Source of the DNA: an uncultured Bacteroidota bacterium
Lineage (GTDB): Bacteria > Bacteroidota > Bacteroidia > Chitinophagales > Chitinophagaceae
Direction of reading: 5' to 3'
Assembly: GCA_903853805.1 (NCBI GenBank)
Contig: CAINUN010000067.1
Location: forward strand, 39,539 to 103,538
Length of the DNA: 64,000 nt
The notes below the pieces were generated by a model. It did not search any database, was not told the origin of the DNA, and saw only the letters and a program-made list of their open reading frames with translations. Both the position numbers and the translations under genes were made by a program. Shown here in pieces: positions 51,080 to 60,143 of this stretch (positions are counted from its first letter, which is position 1; every line of letters starts with the position of its first letter).

Positions 51080-51751
51080 CTATAAAGGAGCTTCGTCGTT
51101 TTCTGAATCAGTAATTCTACGAACAACCACTCTTGCAGGTGCACCATCTGCCCCATGAATTTTCATAGGCATCGCAATAATTTCATACAATCCAGGAACA
51201 ACATCTTGCATTCTTAATCCTTCAATAATTGTTATCCCTGCATTCAATAGTATTCGATGAACATCCACACCATTTTCCATTCCACCTACAGAAAGATAAT
51301 CAACGCCAATGCACCGAACACCCATTTTCACTAAGTATTTCGCAGCACTCGTGCTGAGATAAACGTAGTCTTCCTTAAATGGTGTATTGATCCACATTTT
51401 GTCAGAGTTTCTAGTACGGAACAATAGAATGTCTCCATCTTCTATCGGCATTTCCTTTAATTCGCTAAAAGTAATTTGCTGAGGATCGGTGATGTGGAAA
51501 ATCTTCGAATACCCTATTAAGTCTTCTACAGGAATTTGTGTAATGTCCTTCCCTCCTTTTATAAAGTGTAGGGGAGCATCAATATGTGTACCAGTATGTG
51601 CACTTAAGGAAAGTGTAGAAACATTAGCGTCGGAGCCAAGAACACCTATAGTAGCAGTTCTTCTAAGTTGAACAGGAATATCGCCTGGCCAGGTAGTCAT
51701 ACCATTACTGATAGGAAAAGTTATGTCAATCCATGGGTGCAAATTTTCCAT
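51080..51751 (-). CDS. Cyclase family protein (kynurenine formamidase-like)
   Basis: I chose ATG 51751 (MENLHPWIDITFPIS); a TTG 12 nt upstream is the alternative. The 223-residue protein shows the metal-binding HTGTHIDAPLHF (residues 52-63) of the cyclase/KynB family, plus GVDYLSVGG and GADGAPARVV. Family members hydrolyse N-formylkynurenine or open cyclic amides using two zinc ions. No other tryptophan-catabolism gene is nearby, so the substrate is open. Its end lies 3 nt from the convergent RDD stop. Confidence 0.87.
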   Translation of the reverse strand: MENLHPWIDITFPISNGMTTWPGDIPVQLRRTATIGVLGSDANVSTLSLSAHTGTHIDAPLHFIKGGKDITQIPVEDLIGYSKIFHITDPQQITFSELKEMPIEDGDILLFRTRNSDKMWINTPFKEDYVYLSTSAAKYLVKMGVRCIGVDYLSVGGMENGVDVHRILLNAGITIIEGLRMQDVVPGLYEIIAMPMKIHGADGAPARVVVRRITDSENDEAPL

Positions 51752-51823
51752 CCGGCGCGCCAAAATTTTTCTGTAGGGATTAGTTTTTTATCGCCGACAA
51801 TATTAGGGAGAAAAAGGTAATTA

Positions 51824-52144
51824 TCAGATTTCGGTCTTACCAAAATAAAATTGATTTCTGTACATCTCACCAACTTTCAGGTAGAGGTCTTCGATGGTTT
51901 CAAAACTCATTGGAAACTCCTGCGTAAGCGGTGTGCCTCCGCGGACTATCATTTTAGAGCTTGGATTGGCAGCGCCTTTTATGAAATGTTTACCATCTCG
52001 AACTTCATAACCTTCTACAAAAATTTTGATGTAGTCTCCTTTGTTCATTTTATTATTGATACGAACTTCGGAGTTGATAAAAACAAATTTGCCATTTTCC
52101 TTTAAAGGACTGAGTTTAATTTCGCCTAGTGTGTTTTTAGTCAT
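51824..52144 (-). CDS. Small protein of unknown function
   Basis: ATG 52144 (MTKNTLGEIKLSPLK) gives 106 residues; 15 more upstream residues are possible but lack a good start. It is cytosolic-looking with no membrane segment: GKFVFINSEVRINNKMNKGD, YIKIFVEGYEVRDGKHFIKG and a helical end FETIEDLYLKVGEMYRNQFY. The first half looks beta-rich, the last part helical. I do not recognise a family. It diverges from the UbiD gene, with 97 nt between the starts. Confidence 0.55.
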   Translation of the reverse strand: MTKNTLGEIKLSPLKENGKFVFINSEVRINNKMNKGDYIKIFVEGYEVRDGKHFIKGAANPSSKMIVRGGTPLTQEFPMSFETIEDLYLKVGEMYRNQFYFGKTEI

Positions 52145-52241
52145 AAGAAGGTTATTTCTGTTGTGAAGATAAGAAATATTGAATAACAAAGTTGTTGAAG
52201 GAAATGGTTCTTTTCCTCTTTATTTTGCAAGAATATTAAAA

Positions 52242-54071
52242 ATGAAGCCTTATAAAAATCTGGAAGAATGTCTGCATGATTTAGAATGCAATGGACAGCT
52301 TATTCGCATAAAGGATGAAGTTGACCCTTTTTTAGAAATGGCTGCAATCCATTTGCGTATTCATGCAGCAAAAGGTCCAGCTATTCTTTTCGAAAACATT
52401 AAAGGCACTAAGTTCCGAGCAACTTCCAATATTTTCGGAACCATTGAAAGAAGTCGATTCATTTTTAGAGATAATATTGAGGTTGTTAAATCGTTGATTG
52501 AATTAAAAAAAGACCCAACTAGAGCAATAAAAAGTCCTTTAAAAAACCTTAAATCAATTGTCGCCTCGTTACATGCATTTCCGCTGAAAAACCCAGCTTC
52601 AAAACCTATCTTATTTGAAAAAACAAGCTTAAAAGCTTTACCTCAAATTCATCATTGGAAAAAAGATGGAGGTGCATTCATCACATTGCCTCAAGTTTAT
52701 TCCGAAGACCCTGAAATGCCCGGCATCATGCATGCCAACTTAGGGATGTATAGAGTTCAAATTTCTGGGAATGATTTTATAGAAAACAAGGAAGTTGGCT
52801 TACATTATCAAATACATCGAGGAATTGGTGTTCATCAATATAAAGCACTGAAAAACAAGGAATCATTGAAGGTGAGCATATTTGTTGGAGGTCCACCTGC
52901 ACATACATTAGCAGCCGTTATGCCTTTGCCTGAAGGAATGAGCGAAATGAATTTTGCAGGAGTATTAGGAGGCAGAAGATTTCGTTATTTTTATGAAGAT
53001 GGTTATTGCCTAAGTGCCGATGCTGATTTTGTGATTACTGGTGAAATTTCAAACGAAACAAAACCTGAAGGACCCTTTGGCGATCACTTAGGTTATTATA
53101 GTTTGACACATGATTTTCCAGTAATGAAAGTAAAGCAAGTATATGCTAGGAAAAATGCTATTTGGCCATTCACTGTTGTTGGACGTCCGCCACAAGAAGA
53201 CTCAAGTTTTGGGGAATTAATACATGAGATTAGCGGCAAAGCAATTGAACAAGAAATTCCAGGGTTGAAAGAAATCAATGCGGTAGATGCAGCAGGCGTT
53301 CATCCTTTATTACTAGCAATCGGAAGCGAAAGATATACACCTTACAACGCCGCTAAAAGACCTGCAGAGTTACTTACAATTGCCAATCGTATTTTAGGGA
53401 CTGGGCAACTTAGCCTTGCAAAATATTTACTGATAGCTGCTGATGAAACTTGTTTATTGAACACACATGATGTAGCTGCATTTTTCAGGTTTGTACTTGA
53501 AAGAATTGACTTTAAAAGAGATCTGCATTTTCAAACGAACACAACCATCGACACACTTGATTATTCAGGTGAACAATTAAATAATGGCAGTAAGTTAGTC
53601 ATCGCTGCATATGGAAATCCATTGAGAACACTTTGTGATGAAGTGCCATTTGTGTTTCAGAAACTTTCTCAATTTGAAAACCCTCGTTTAGTTATTCCTG
53701 GAGTAATAGCACTTCAAACGGCTCCATTTCATCTTTATTCTAAAGCAAATTTTGAAATGATTTCTTTGTCCGAACAGTTGAAAGAGCATTCAAAAGAGTT
53801 AACAAATTGTCCATTATTGCTTGTTTGTGACGACAGTGATTTTGTAAGCAAAAACTTGAACAATTTCCTTTGGACAACATTTACGAGAAGCAACCCTTCT
53901 CATGATGTTTATGGTGTGAATAGCCAATTCAACAACAAACATTGGGGTTGTGAAGCACCCTTAATTATTGACACAAGAAAGAAGCCTCACCATGCACCCG
54001 ATTTAGAATTGGATGATACAACCGAAAGAAAGGTGGATGCGTTATTTAAGAAATTGAATCTTCCTTATTAA
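52242..54071 (+). CDS. UbiD family decarboxylase
   Basis: ATG 52242 (MKPYKNLEECLHDLECNGQL) gives 609 residues. The prenylated-FMN binding and catalytic region is intact: GEISNETKPEGPFGDHLGYYSL contains the E-x-PFG motif with the catalytic Glu; the Arg-rich GRPPQEDSSFGELIHEI follows. The family decarboxylates aromatic or unsaturated acids and needs UbiX for its cofactor; no ubiX is in this window. In Bacteroidota, long UbiD proteins are often linked with menaquinone synthesis, but the substrate here is unproven. Confidence 0.92.
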   Translation: MKPYKNLEECLHDLECNGQLIRIKDEVDPFLEMAAIHLRIHAAKGPAILFENIKGTKFRATSNIFGTIERSRFIFRDNIEVVKSLIELKKDPTRAIKSPLKNLKSIVASLHAFPLKNPASKPILFEKTSLKALPQIHHWKKDGGAFITLPQVYSEDPEMPGIMHANLGMYRVQISGNDFIENKEVGLHYQIHRGIGVHQYKALKNKESLKVSIFVGGPPAHTLAAVMPLPEGMSEMNFAGVLGGRRFRYFYEDGYCLSADADFVITGEISNETKPEGPFGDHLGYYSLTHDFPVMKVKQVYARKNAIWPFTVVGRPPQEDSSFGELIHEISGKAIEQEIPGLKEINAVDAAGVHPLLLAIGSERYTPYNAAKRPAELLTIANRILGTGQLSLAKYLLIAADETCLLNTHDVAAFFRFVLERIDFKRDLHFQTNTTIDTLDYSGEQLNNGSKLVIAAYGNPLRTLCDEVPFVFQKLSQFENPRLVIPGVIALQTAPFHLYSKANFEMISLSEQLKEHSKELTNCPLLLVCDDSDFVSKNLNNFLWTTFTRSNPSHDVYGVNSQFNNKHWGCEAPLIIDTRKKPHHAPDLELDDTTERKVDALFKKLNLPY

Positions 54072-54074
54072 TGC

Positions 54075-54102
54075 AAAAAGCCACCCCTTAGGATGGCTTT
54101 TT
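54075..54102 (+). terminator. Terminator after ubiD, probably bidirectional
   Basis: AAAAAGCCA (54075-54083) pairs with TGGCTTTTT (54094-54102), with CC/GG pairs extending inward. It starts 3 nt past the UbiD stop and 22 nt from the convergent DUF5689 gene end, so it can serve both. Confidence 0.82.
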
Positions 54103-54123
54103 GATAAACACTATTTCAATTAA

Positions 54124-55551
54124 TTATTTAACATCAATTGCTGGATTGCGCAATTTGATTTCGTTTGAAGAGTATGGAGTTGCAATACCTGTTACTGTTT
54201 TTGCACCTGTCCAAACTGTTTGCGATGCAAAAGCTGCGCCTGTAGAAGTATAAAGTAAAATACTTCCGCTAGAAAGGTCAGTCATTGTTTTATTGCCACT
54301 ATAGGTACCTGCAGGCACAGAAGCGTTATTAATTTGCACTAGGGTTGATTCATAGTTTGAAAAATTAGCATTGAGATCAGCAATTGTGATTACAATCGGT
54401 GCAACTGTTTTCAAGGTTCCTACTTTAGTAACCGCAGAAGAAGATACTTTTAATTCTAAAGAACCCACACCGGTTGTAGGATATAATTGAAGCGTTCCAC
54501 CACTTACATCAATCAATAATGAATCGCCAAGATTATATCCTCCACCACTGATGTAAAGGATGACACCCTTCTTGCTACCATCTTCAAGAATAAAGTTGCC
54601 TGAAGAAATATTACCATTAGCTAAATCAGAAATAACGACACCTGTTACCATTGCACTTCCAAGTGTAATTGTACCAGAACCAGGGTATAGTTTTCTCATA
54701 CTATCAATAGTAAGCATAGGAACAGTAGCATTACAACGATCATCATAGAATTTCAAGTCGTCTGTATCACGAATTACCAACTGTGGAGTACCATTGTAAA
54801 CTGTATAAACTGCGGTCAATGTTCCTTTACCTTTTGGCACTTTATAGGTGCTGAAATTGGCATAACCACTTGTACGAATAATGATTTTATTCTTGCTACA
54901 ATCTTCAATATTGATGTTTGTTCCTGAAGAAACACTTGGTGGTTGAGCGTAAGTTTTTGTTGTATCAGTTGAAACCACTTGAACACCTTCAATAGTAACA
55001 ATACGATTCAACATAGCACTGTTCAATGTTTTCAATTGAGAAAGGTCAGTGAAGTTGTGATTAGGAACAGTATTAGGGAAGTTGGCTTTTACAAGAACAC
55101 TATCTGCTTTTGCAGTAGAAATATTAGTGATGGCGCCTGTATTATCAGGAGTAGAACCAATTTGTGCAAGTCCGCCATATTTACCAAAATAGAGCCCTTG
55201 TAATTTGAGGTAAATCTTACGACCAATAGGATACTTTGAATAAAGACTTGTACCGTCAATCAACACATTGATGCCACCAGTTGAGTCTTCAATAACAATT
55301 TGCTTATAAAAATTACCAGAACGATCATCAGCAGTAACAATACCATATACAGTCCAGTTTGAGTCGATGCGAACAGGGTCACCTGCTGTAACAATTTTAG
55401 TTTTCAAACTAGCAATTGACATGTTCACCGGAAGATTTGGGTCATACCCAGTTTGAGAAGGTGGTGCATCAAAATCTTGTTTCAAACAAGAATTGAGCGT
55501 GAGCAAAATGCTCGGAATGATGAATAATAGAAAGCGAAGATTATTTTTCAT
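54124..55551 (-). CDS. DUF5689 surface lipoprotein, partner of a TonB receptor
   Basis: A 475-residue lipoprotein: MKNNLRFLLFIIPSILLTLNSC contains the lipobox (LNSC), so Cys 22 should be lipidated. Two OB-like DUF5689 repeats follow: one at about 40-265 (VTADDRSGNFYKQIVIEDST, ILV-type strands), one at about 275-475 (VVISDLANGNISSGNFILED, VTGIATPYSSNEIKLRNPAI). Such repeats may bind nucleic acid or nucleotide-type ligands, by analogy to the OB fold. It starts 27 nt downstream of the TonB receptor gene, arranged like the SusD-type lipoprotein in SusC/D pairs, though it is not a SusD homologue. Confidence 0.87.
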   Translation of the reverse strand: MKNNLRFLLFIIPSILLTLNSCLKQDFDAPPSQTGYDPNLPVNMSIASLKTKIVTAGDPVRIDSNWTVYGIVTADDRSGNFYKQIVIEDSTGGINVLIDGTSLYSKYPIGRKIYLKLQGLYFGKYGGLAQIGSTPDNTGAITNISTAKADSVLVKANFPNTVPNHNFTDLSQLKTLNSAMLNRIVTIEGVQVVSTDTTKTYAQPPSVSSGTNINIEDCSKNKIIIRTSGYANFSTYKVPKGKGTLTAVYTVYNGTPQLVIRDTDDLKFYDDRCNATVPMLTIDSMRKLYPGSGTITLGSAMVTGVVISDLANGNISSGNFILEDGSKKGVILYISGGGYNLGDSLLIDVSGGTLQLYPTTGVGSLELKVSSSAVTKVGTLKTVAPIVITIADLNANFSNYESTLVQINNASVPAGTYSGNKTMTDLSSGSILLYTSTGAAFASQTVWTGAKTVTGIATPYSSNEIKLRNPAIDVK

Positions 55552-55578
55552 AAAAAGTATTTGGGGAAGATGATTATT

Positions 55579-58398
55579 TTAGAATTTTAGAGAAACATTT
55601 AAGAAGTAAGTTCTGCCAAAGGCATAAGAATATTTAGGTGCAAATTTATTGACAAAACCATTGGCATAGTCGAAACGAGCATTCTCAAAACCACCAGCAA
55701 TAACATTGGTATTATCAAGTAGGTTACTAACCCCCATATTCAAATAGATAAAAGTATTTTTAGGGATGCCGTGCTTAATGGTTTTGTTCATCAAGAAAGA
55801 CTTTCCAACTGTCAGGTCAACTGTAAACTGCTGATCAAATTTTTGTTGATGAAGCAATTCATTCCATTGTGCAGAGTTAGGTTCTGAAAGCCCAACAGCT
55901 TCCATTGTTCTTCTTGGTGCAGCAATGTCAATGTAGTTACGGTCAACTATATTGAAATTCATATTGGCGTACCAATATTTCTTCGAACGATAATTCAACC
56001 CAAGGGTATAAACACTTTGCGGTCCTACACCTAGGTAGTAGTTTTTGATGTAAGTATTGACGTTAGTAGGAATCGTATCGAGGGTGTTTTCTTTATAAAC
56101 CGTAACCTTTGGATTGTTGGTATAAAATGCTTGTCCTAATGCAGCAACAACGGTTGCTGAAAGCGAAGTGTTTATTTTATAGTCAATAGCCAATTCCGTT
56201 CCAATAAATCTTGCATTCATATGCTGCATTACATATTCAACCATCGTGTTAGAATTGCCGGTAGATTGGTCGAAGAAACGTTGCACTTCCACCATGTCTT
56301 TCATATCTGTTACATAACCTACAAACCTTCCGTTCAATTTTGGAGAACGAATTAAATAACCTGTTTCAAGACTATAAGATTTCTTGGTTGTTGGGTTGTC
56401 AATAGTTTGGTTACGAGTGCGTGCTGAGAAATAAGTTTGGTCAACTGTTGGCGCATCTGCTGTTGTTCCTAAATTTAAGAACAAGTAATTTCTACCATTG
56501 ATTTTATAAGTAATTCCACCTTTAAACCCGTAAATGGAAAAGCTTTGTTTATCGGACTTGCCAAAAGATTGGTTGCCCTCACTAAAAATACCATTGCGCA
56601 TCAAACCTTCTCTTTGGAAAGAGTTAACACCATAGGTAGTCGATAAAAAGAAGTCAACTTTGTTATAAGTAAAAGTTGCTTGTCCCCACCACCATGCTTT
56701 CGTAAAAAAGACATTGTAATCGTACAAGTATTTATCCCCTTCTTTGATAATTTGGTTGGGATGGTTCAAGTCATTTTGGTTGGCAACCATATTACCCAAT
56801 GCATTTCTTTCTGTAAAGCCATTGACATTCACAATATAATCTCCACCTAGCAAGTCAAGCATTTGACGATAGCTTTCTGTTTTTTGAGAAATAAATGAAA
56901 TGCCTGAATGCAAAGTCACATGGTCATTCACAACATGCTGTAAATTGGTATTGAACGTAAACTTCTTAATGTCATCCACATCGTTACCTAGGTAATACAT
57001 GGAACGACGAGCAATATCATTACTCAAGGATCCATCTGTATTGGGCTTAGCAAGCAAGTTCATATAGTTTGCTTGATACATATCATCCCACTTAATTTGC
57101 GGGTTAGCAACGAAAGCATTTTGCATTTCTGATGCAGCAGCAGCATTTGGGTCCGTGGTCAATAAATAATAGCTTGGCAAGTATTTATAATAATCTGGAC
57201 GAGGGTCGGCTGCATTATACCAATCGAGTGAAGAAACAGCATATTTACCAAACTGATACGAAGCAGTTGTGGTTAAGTGTGTGCGTTCATTTGGCGTAAA
57301 TTCATGACTCAAAATAATCACAGGCTGATTCGAGTTCGCAACTTTTGCATTTCTTTTCTCACCGTTCTGATATCCCCAATCTGAGTTGTAAAAATGATTG
57401 CCTGTAAGGGCAAATGCTTCTGAATAAGTTGGCGCCGTTTTCCCACGACGTGTTGGCGAACCAAATGCAATGAGGTTCAACTCATGCTTATTGTTCACTT
57501 TTTTAGTAACCGCCGCATAGTAGGCATAACTATCATAAAAAGTACCTGCTACATAACCCTCTTGTGCCCATCTCCGTGAAAAAGAAAATGAAGTAGCCCA
57601 TCCTTTTTCATTCATACCGCTGCTCTGAGTAATCATCACGCGGTTTTTATATTGACGGTTGGTAGCAGTATAAGTAACCTTCGTTTGTTTGCGTTGACTT
57701 CCTGCTGATGCATCGAAATATATGTTGCCGTTGATACCGCCAAATGCATATTCCGATGGTTGCAAACCATAAGTGCTGCTACGTCCACGAAAAACATCAT
57801 TCAATCCACCCCACTGACTCCATGATGCATCATTTGTTTCCACATCATTCATAGGCGCACCATTGATTTGCACTTGTTGTTGTGCACGCTCATATCCTCT
57901 TGGCTTGAACCAAAAATTGCTGAACACAAAAGAAGCTGCATTAATAAAGGGGTCTTTACCCGAGTTTAAAACACCGCTCACACTTTGTTTAGTGCTAATA
58001 CCATCATCATCATTGTTCACATCACTGCTTTCCAATGTAATGGTAGGCAAATGCATGTTTTGTTGAGAAATGGTGTTTTCATTAGGCTTTGCTAAGAAAT
58101 TTCCAAGGTCAATATGGTCTTTGGCTACAATAATCTTAAAACTATCAGCATTGAATCCTGCATTGCTAATGTAAAGAATGTAAGTACCAAACGGAACCTG
58201 TGAAAATGTGAAAACCCCTTCGGCATCCGTAGTGGACATCAATTTCAAATAGGGAATCGTCAACTGCACATCTGTAGCAGGACTGTTGGTAGATTCGTTC
58301 AGGAGTTTGCCCTTGACAATAGATTTTCCCTGTTGAGAAAATGCTGCAATAGAAACCCCGAGGAAAAATAATAGGAGTAACCTGAATTTTGAATGCAT
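55579..58398 (-). CDS. TonB-dependent receptor with carboxypeptidase-like domain
   Basis: A 939-residue outer-membrane receptor. The signal peptide ends near AFSQQ; a CarboxypepD_reg-like beta domain (about 25-105: GKLLNESTNSPATDVQLTIP) precedes the plug (about 130-240: NNFW-type segments, VQINGAPMNDVE) and a 22-stranded barrel ending in the usual aromatic YAFGRTYFLNVSLKF. It uses TonB/proton-motive force to import a bulky substrate, which is not identifiable from sequence. The plug lacks an obvious TonB-box sequence near its start. It is the first gene of the two-gene unit with the DUF5689 lipoprotein. Confidence 0.92.
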   Translation of the reverse strand: MHSKFRLLLLFFLGVSIAAFSQQGKSIVKGKLLNESTNSPATDVQLTIPYLKLMSTTDAEGVFTFSQVPFGTYILYISNAGFNADSFKIIVAKDHIDLGNFLAKPNENTISQQNMHLPTITLESSDVNNDDDGISTKQSVSGVLNSGKDPFINAASFVFSNFWFKPRGYERAQQQVQINGAPMNDVETNDASWSQWGGLNDVFRGRSSTYGLQPSEYAFGGINGNIYFDASAGSQRKQTKVTYTATNRQYKNRVMITQSSGMNEKGWATSFSFSRRWAQEGYVAGTFYDSYAYYAAVTKKVNNKHELNLIAFGSPTRRGKTAPTYSEAFALTGNHFYNSDWGYQNGEKRNAKVANSNQPVIILSHEFTPNERTHLTTTASYQFGKYAVSSLDWYNAADPRPDYYKYLPSYYLLTTDPNAAAASEMQNAFVANPQIKWDDMYQANYMNLLAKPNTDGSLSNDIARRSMYYLGNDVDDIKKFTFNTNLQHVVNDHVTLHSGISFISQKTESYRQMLDLLGGDYIVNVNGFTERNALGNMVANQNDLNHPNQIIKEGDKYLYDYNVFFTKAWWWGQATFTYNKVDFFLSTTYGVNSFQREGLMRNGIFSEGNQSFGKSDKQSFSIYGFKGGITYKINGRNYLFLNLGTTADAPTVDQTYFSARTRNQTIDNPTTKKSYSLETGYLIRSPKLNGRFVGYVTDMKDMVEVQRFFDQSTGNSNTMVEYVMQHMNARFIGTELAIDYKINTSLSATVVAALGQAFYTNNPKVTVYKENTLDTIPTNVNTYIKNYYLGVGPQSVYTLGLNYRSKKYWYANMNFNIVDRNYIDIAAPRRTMEAVGLSEPNSAQWNELLHQQKFDQQFTVDLTVGKSFLMNKTIKHGIPKNTFIYLNMGVSNLLDNTNVIAGGFENARFDYANGFVNKFAPKYSYAFGRTYFLNVSLKF

Positions 58399-58434
58399 AA
58401 AGAAAGTATAAGTCTATTCTTTTAAAATAGCGGG

Positions 58435-58442
58435 CAAAGATA
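58435..58442 (-). promoter_or_regulatory. TAnnTTTG box of the TonB receptor operon
   Basis: The minus strand reads TATCTTTG, 36 nt before the ATG at 58398. The predicted leader is about 30 nt, unlike the leaderless genes elsewhere. Confidence 0.5.
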
Positions 58443-58611
58443 CATTTCCCACTTCATGAAAAGTTGTTGTTTTAACGAAATTTTATCCAATAGTAATAAT
58501 GCTCCTGCCCTGTTCCTTCATTAAATGCTTGCCACTTCAATCTCTACAACATTGATTGAGCTCCATCCGACAAACAAAATTACCTTACCTTCGCGCAAAT
58601 TTTTAAAGAAA

Positions 58612-59664
58612 ATGAACTGGAATCCTACCGGCATGATGGAAGAACTCATTGCCACTTCTCATAAACTCAGTAAAGGCTACGAAACCCTTCAAAAAATAGA
58701 AAAAGTAGAGATTGCCACTACTCCAAAAGAGCTTGTTTGGCAATGCGACAAGGTAAAAATGTACCATTACCTACGCGATACTCCTGCTAAATCCACTATA
58801 CCTGTATTGGTTTCATTTGCTATGCTCAATCGTCATGATGTACTCGACCTTCAACCCGACCGCAGCCTGATGAGAAAGCTTGTTGAAGAGGGTTTGGATG
58901 TCTATATTATGGATTGGGGATATCCTAACAAATCAGACCGCTACTTGACGATGGAAGATTATATTGATGGCTATATGAACGATGCTGTTGATTTCCTTCG
59001 CAAAAAACATGGCGTTCAAAAAATTCATAAGCAAGGCATCTGTCAAGGAGGAACTTTCTCCATGATTTATGCAGCGCTTTATCCTGAAAAAATCCAATCA
59101 TTGACTACTTATGTTGCTCCATTCGATTTCTCAAATGGTGGTTGCATGTTGTATAAATGGGCAAAGTACATTGATGTGGATACGATGGTTGACAGTGTGG
59201 GAACTATTCCGGGCGAGCAAATTGATAGCGCATTTGGCATGTTGAAACCAAGCATGAACATCAGCAAATATTTTGGCGTATTGGATGCACTCGAAGACGA
59301 AGATAAACTCCTCAACTTCTTGCGCATGGAAAAATGGAAGGGCGATTTGCCAGCTATTGCAGGTGAAATGTATCGCAAATACATCAAAGACCTTTTCCGT
59401 GACAACAAACTCATTACCGGTGATTTTGAATTGGGCGGAAGAAAAGTTGACCTCAAAAACATGACCGCTCCTTACTTGAATGTGTATGCTACTGACGACA
59501 ACATTATCCCTAACCCAAGTACCCTTGCCGTTATGAGTAAATTGGGTAGTACCGACACAAGAGAATACCCTTTCCCTGGCGGACATATTGGTGTGTTTGT
59601 AGGCGGAAAATCGCAAAAAGAACTAGCTCCTGCCGTTGCAAAATGGACTATTGAAAGATGCTAG
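58612..59664 (+). CDS. phaC: Class III-like PHA synthase subunit PhaC
   Basis: ATG 58612 (MNWNPTGMMEELIATSHK) gives 350 residues, the size of class III/IV PhaC; the upstream frame extension lacks support. The synthase lipase-box GICQGG (C144) carries the catalytic Cys; ATDDNIIP (about D295/D296) and GGHIGVF (H325) complete the triad. PhaC polymerises 3-hydroxyacyl-CoA into polyhydroxyalkanoate granules. Class III PhaC normally needs PhaE and class IV needs PhaR; neither is in this window, nor are phaA/phaB or phasins. It is a single-gene unit with a strong terminator. A near-consensus TACCTTCG lies 20-30 nt upstream. Confidence 0.9.
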   Translation: MNWNPTGMMEELIATSHKLSKGYETLQKIEKVEIATTPKELVWQCDKVKMYHYLRDTPAKSTIPVLVSFAMLNRHDVLDLQPDRSLMRKLVEEGLDVYIMDWGYPNKSDRYLTMEDYIDGYMNDAVDFLRKKHGVQKIHKQGICQGGTFSMIYAALYPEKIQSLTTYVAPFDFSNGGCMLYKWAKYIDVDTMVDSVGTIPGEQIDSAFGMLKPSMNISKYFGVLDALEDEDKLLNFLRMEKWKGDLPAIAGEMYRKYIKDLFRDNKLITGDFELGGRKVDLKNMTAPYLNVYATDDNIIPNPSTLAVMSKLGSTDTREYPFPGGHIGVFVGGKSQKELAPAVAKWTIERC

Positions 59665-59686
59665 TTGCTAGATAAAATAAGAAATT

Positions 59687-59714
59687 AAAAAGGCAGCCTT
59701 TCGGCTGCTTTTTT
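59687..59714 (+). terminator. Intrinsic terminator of phaC
   Basis: AAAAAGGCAGCC (59687-59698) pairs with GGCTGCTTTTTT (59703-59714) around a TTTC loop, 22 nt past the stop, with one G-T pair. Confidence 0.9.
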
Positions 59715-59842
59715 AATGATTTGGAAACAGCTACTAGGATTACACTTCAGAATTGTCAACTTTTTTTAAGGTCCATCAACCGACGACTAAAAGGCTTAAA
59801 AAGGCTGTTGAATGAAAATGAGATTCAATGAATTTACATCAA

Positions 59843-60031
59843 GAGTTTATTGACTTTTTAAGTGATTCAATTGATTGACGTTCTGAGTTCATTGACTATT
59901 AAAGAGAGTCAATTGAATATTATTCTAAGTTCATTGAATATCCAAGAGAAACGATTGAATATCTTGCTGAGTTCATTGACTCTTTAAAAGAGTTCATTGA
60001 ATATCCAAGAGAATCAATTGACTTTTTAAGA
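59843..60031. repeat. Nine degenerate 21-bp direct repeats in perfect register
   Basis: ATTGA occurs at 59849, 59870, 59891, 59912, 59933, 59954, 59975, 59996 and 60017, that is, every 21 bp exactly, without a single insertion or deletion over 189 bp. The unit is GAGTTCATTGA at positions 1-11 followed by MTWTYYAAGA (M = A/C, W = A/T, Y = C/T). Units differ from each other at many positions, yet positions 7-11 are invariant. Units at 59927 and 59990 share all but one base. Three units have the palindrome TCAATTGA. On the minus strand one frame reads heptads of the form xS(I/M)(N/D)S(L/F)x but is broken by stops; the plus frame is broken too. See findings. Confidence 0.9.
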
Positions 60032-60079
60032 CTTTTTACCGCTATTTGACCTTATTTTATTGCTTCTCCTAAACAAACA

Positions 60080-60099
60080 AGCCTCACGAAAGCAAGGCT
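60080..60099 (-). terminator. Possible weak terminator of the 60199-63777 gene
   Basis: AGCCT (60080-60084) pairs with AGGCT (60095-60099). On the minus strand the hairpin is followed by TGTTTGTTT. It is the only stem-like candidate downstream of the gene; weak. Confidence 0.35.
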
Positions 60100-60143
60100 C
60101 ACTGTATCTTTTAGAATGAAGGCTACCAATCGTTCATCTTCAA

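Noticed and set aside
59843..60031. CRISPR array
   Set aside because: The period is 21 bp with no distinct spacers; repeats are contiguous and degenerate, and no cas genes exist in the window.
59843..60031. Plasmid-type iteron origin
   Set aside because: The spacing fits iterons, but the flanks are ordinary chromosomal genes and no Rep gene or DnaA-box cluster is visible; kept only as an analogy.
59843..60060. Small heptad-repeat (coiled-coil) protein gene on the minus strand
   Set aside because: The frame has stops at several units, the longest open part is under 45 codons and there is no upstream start codon.
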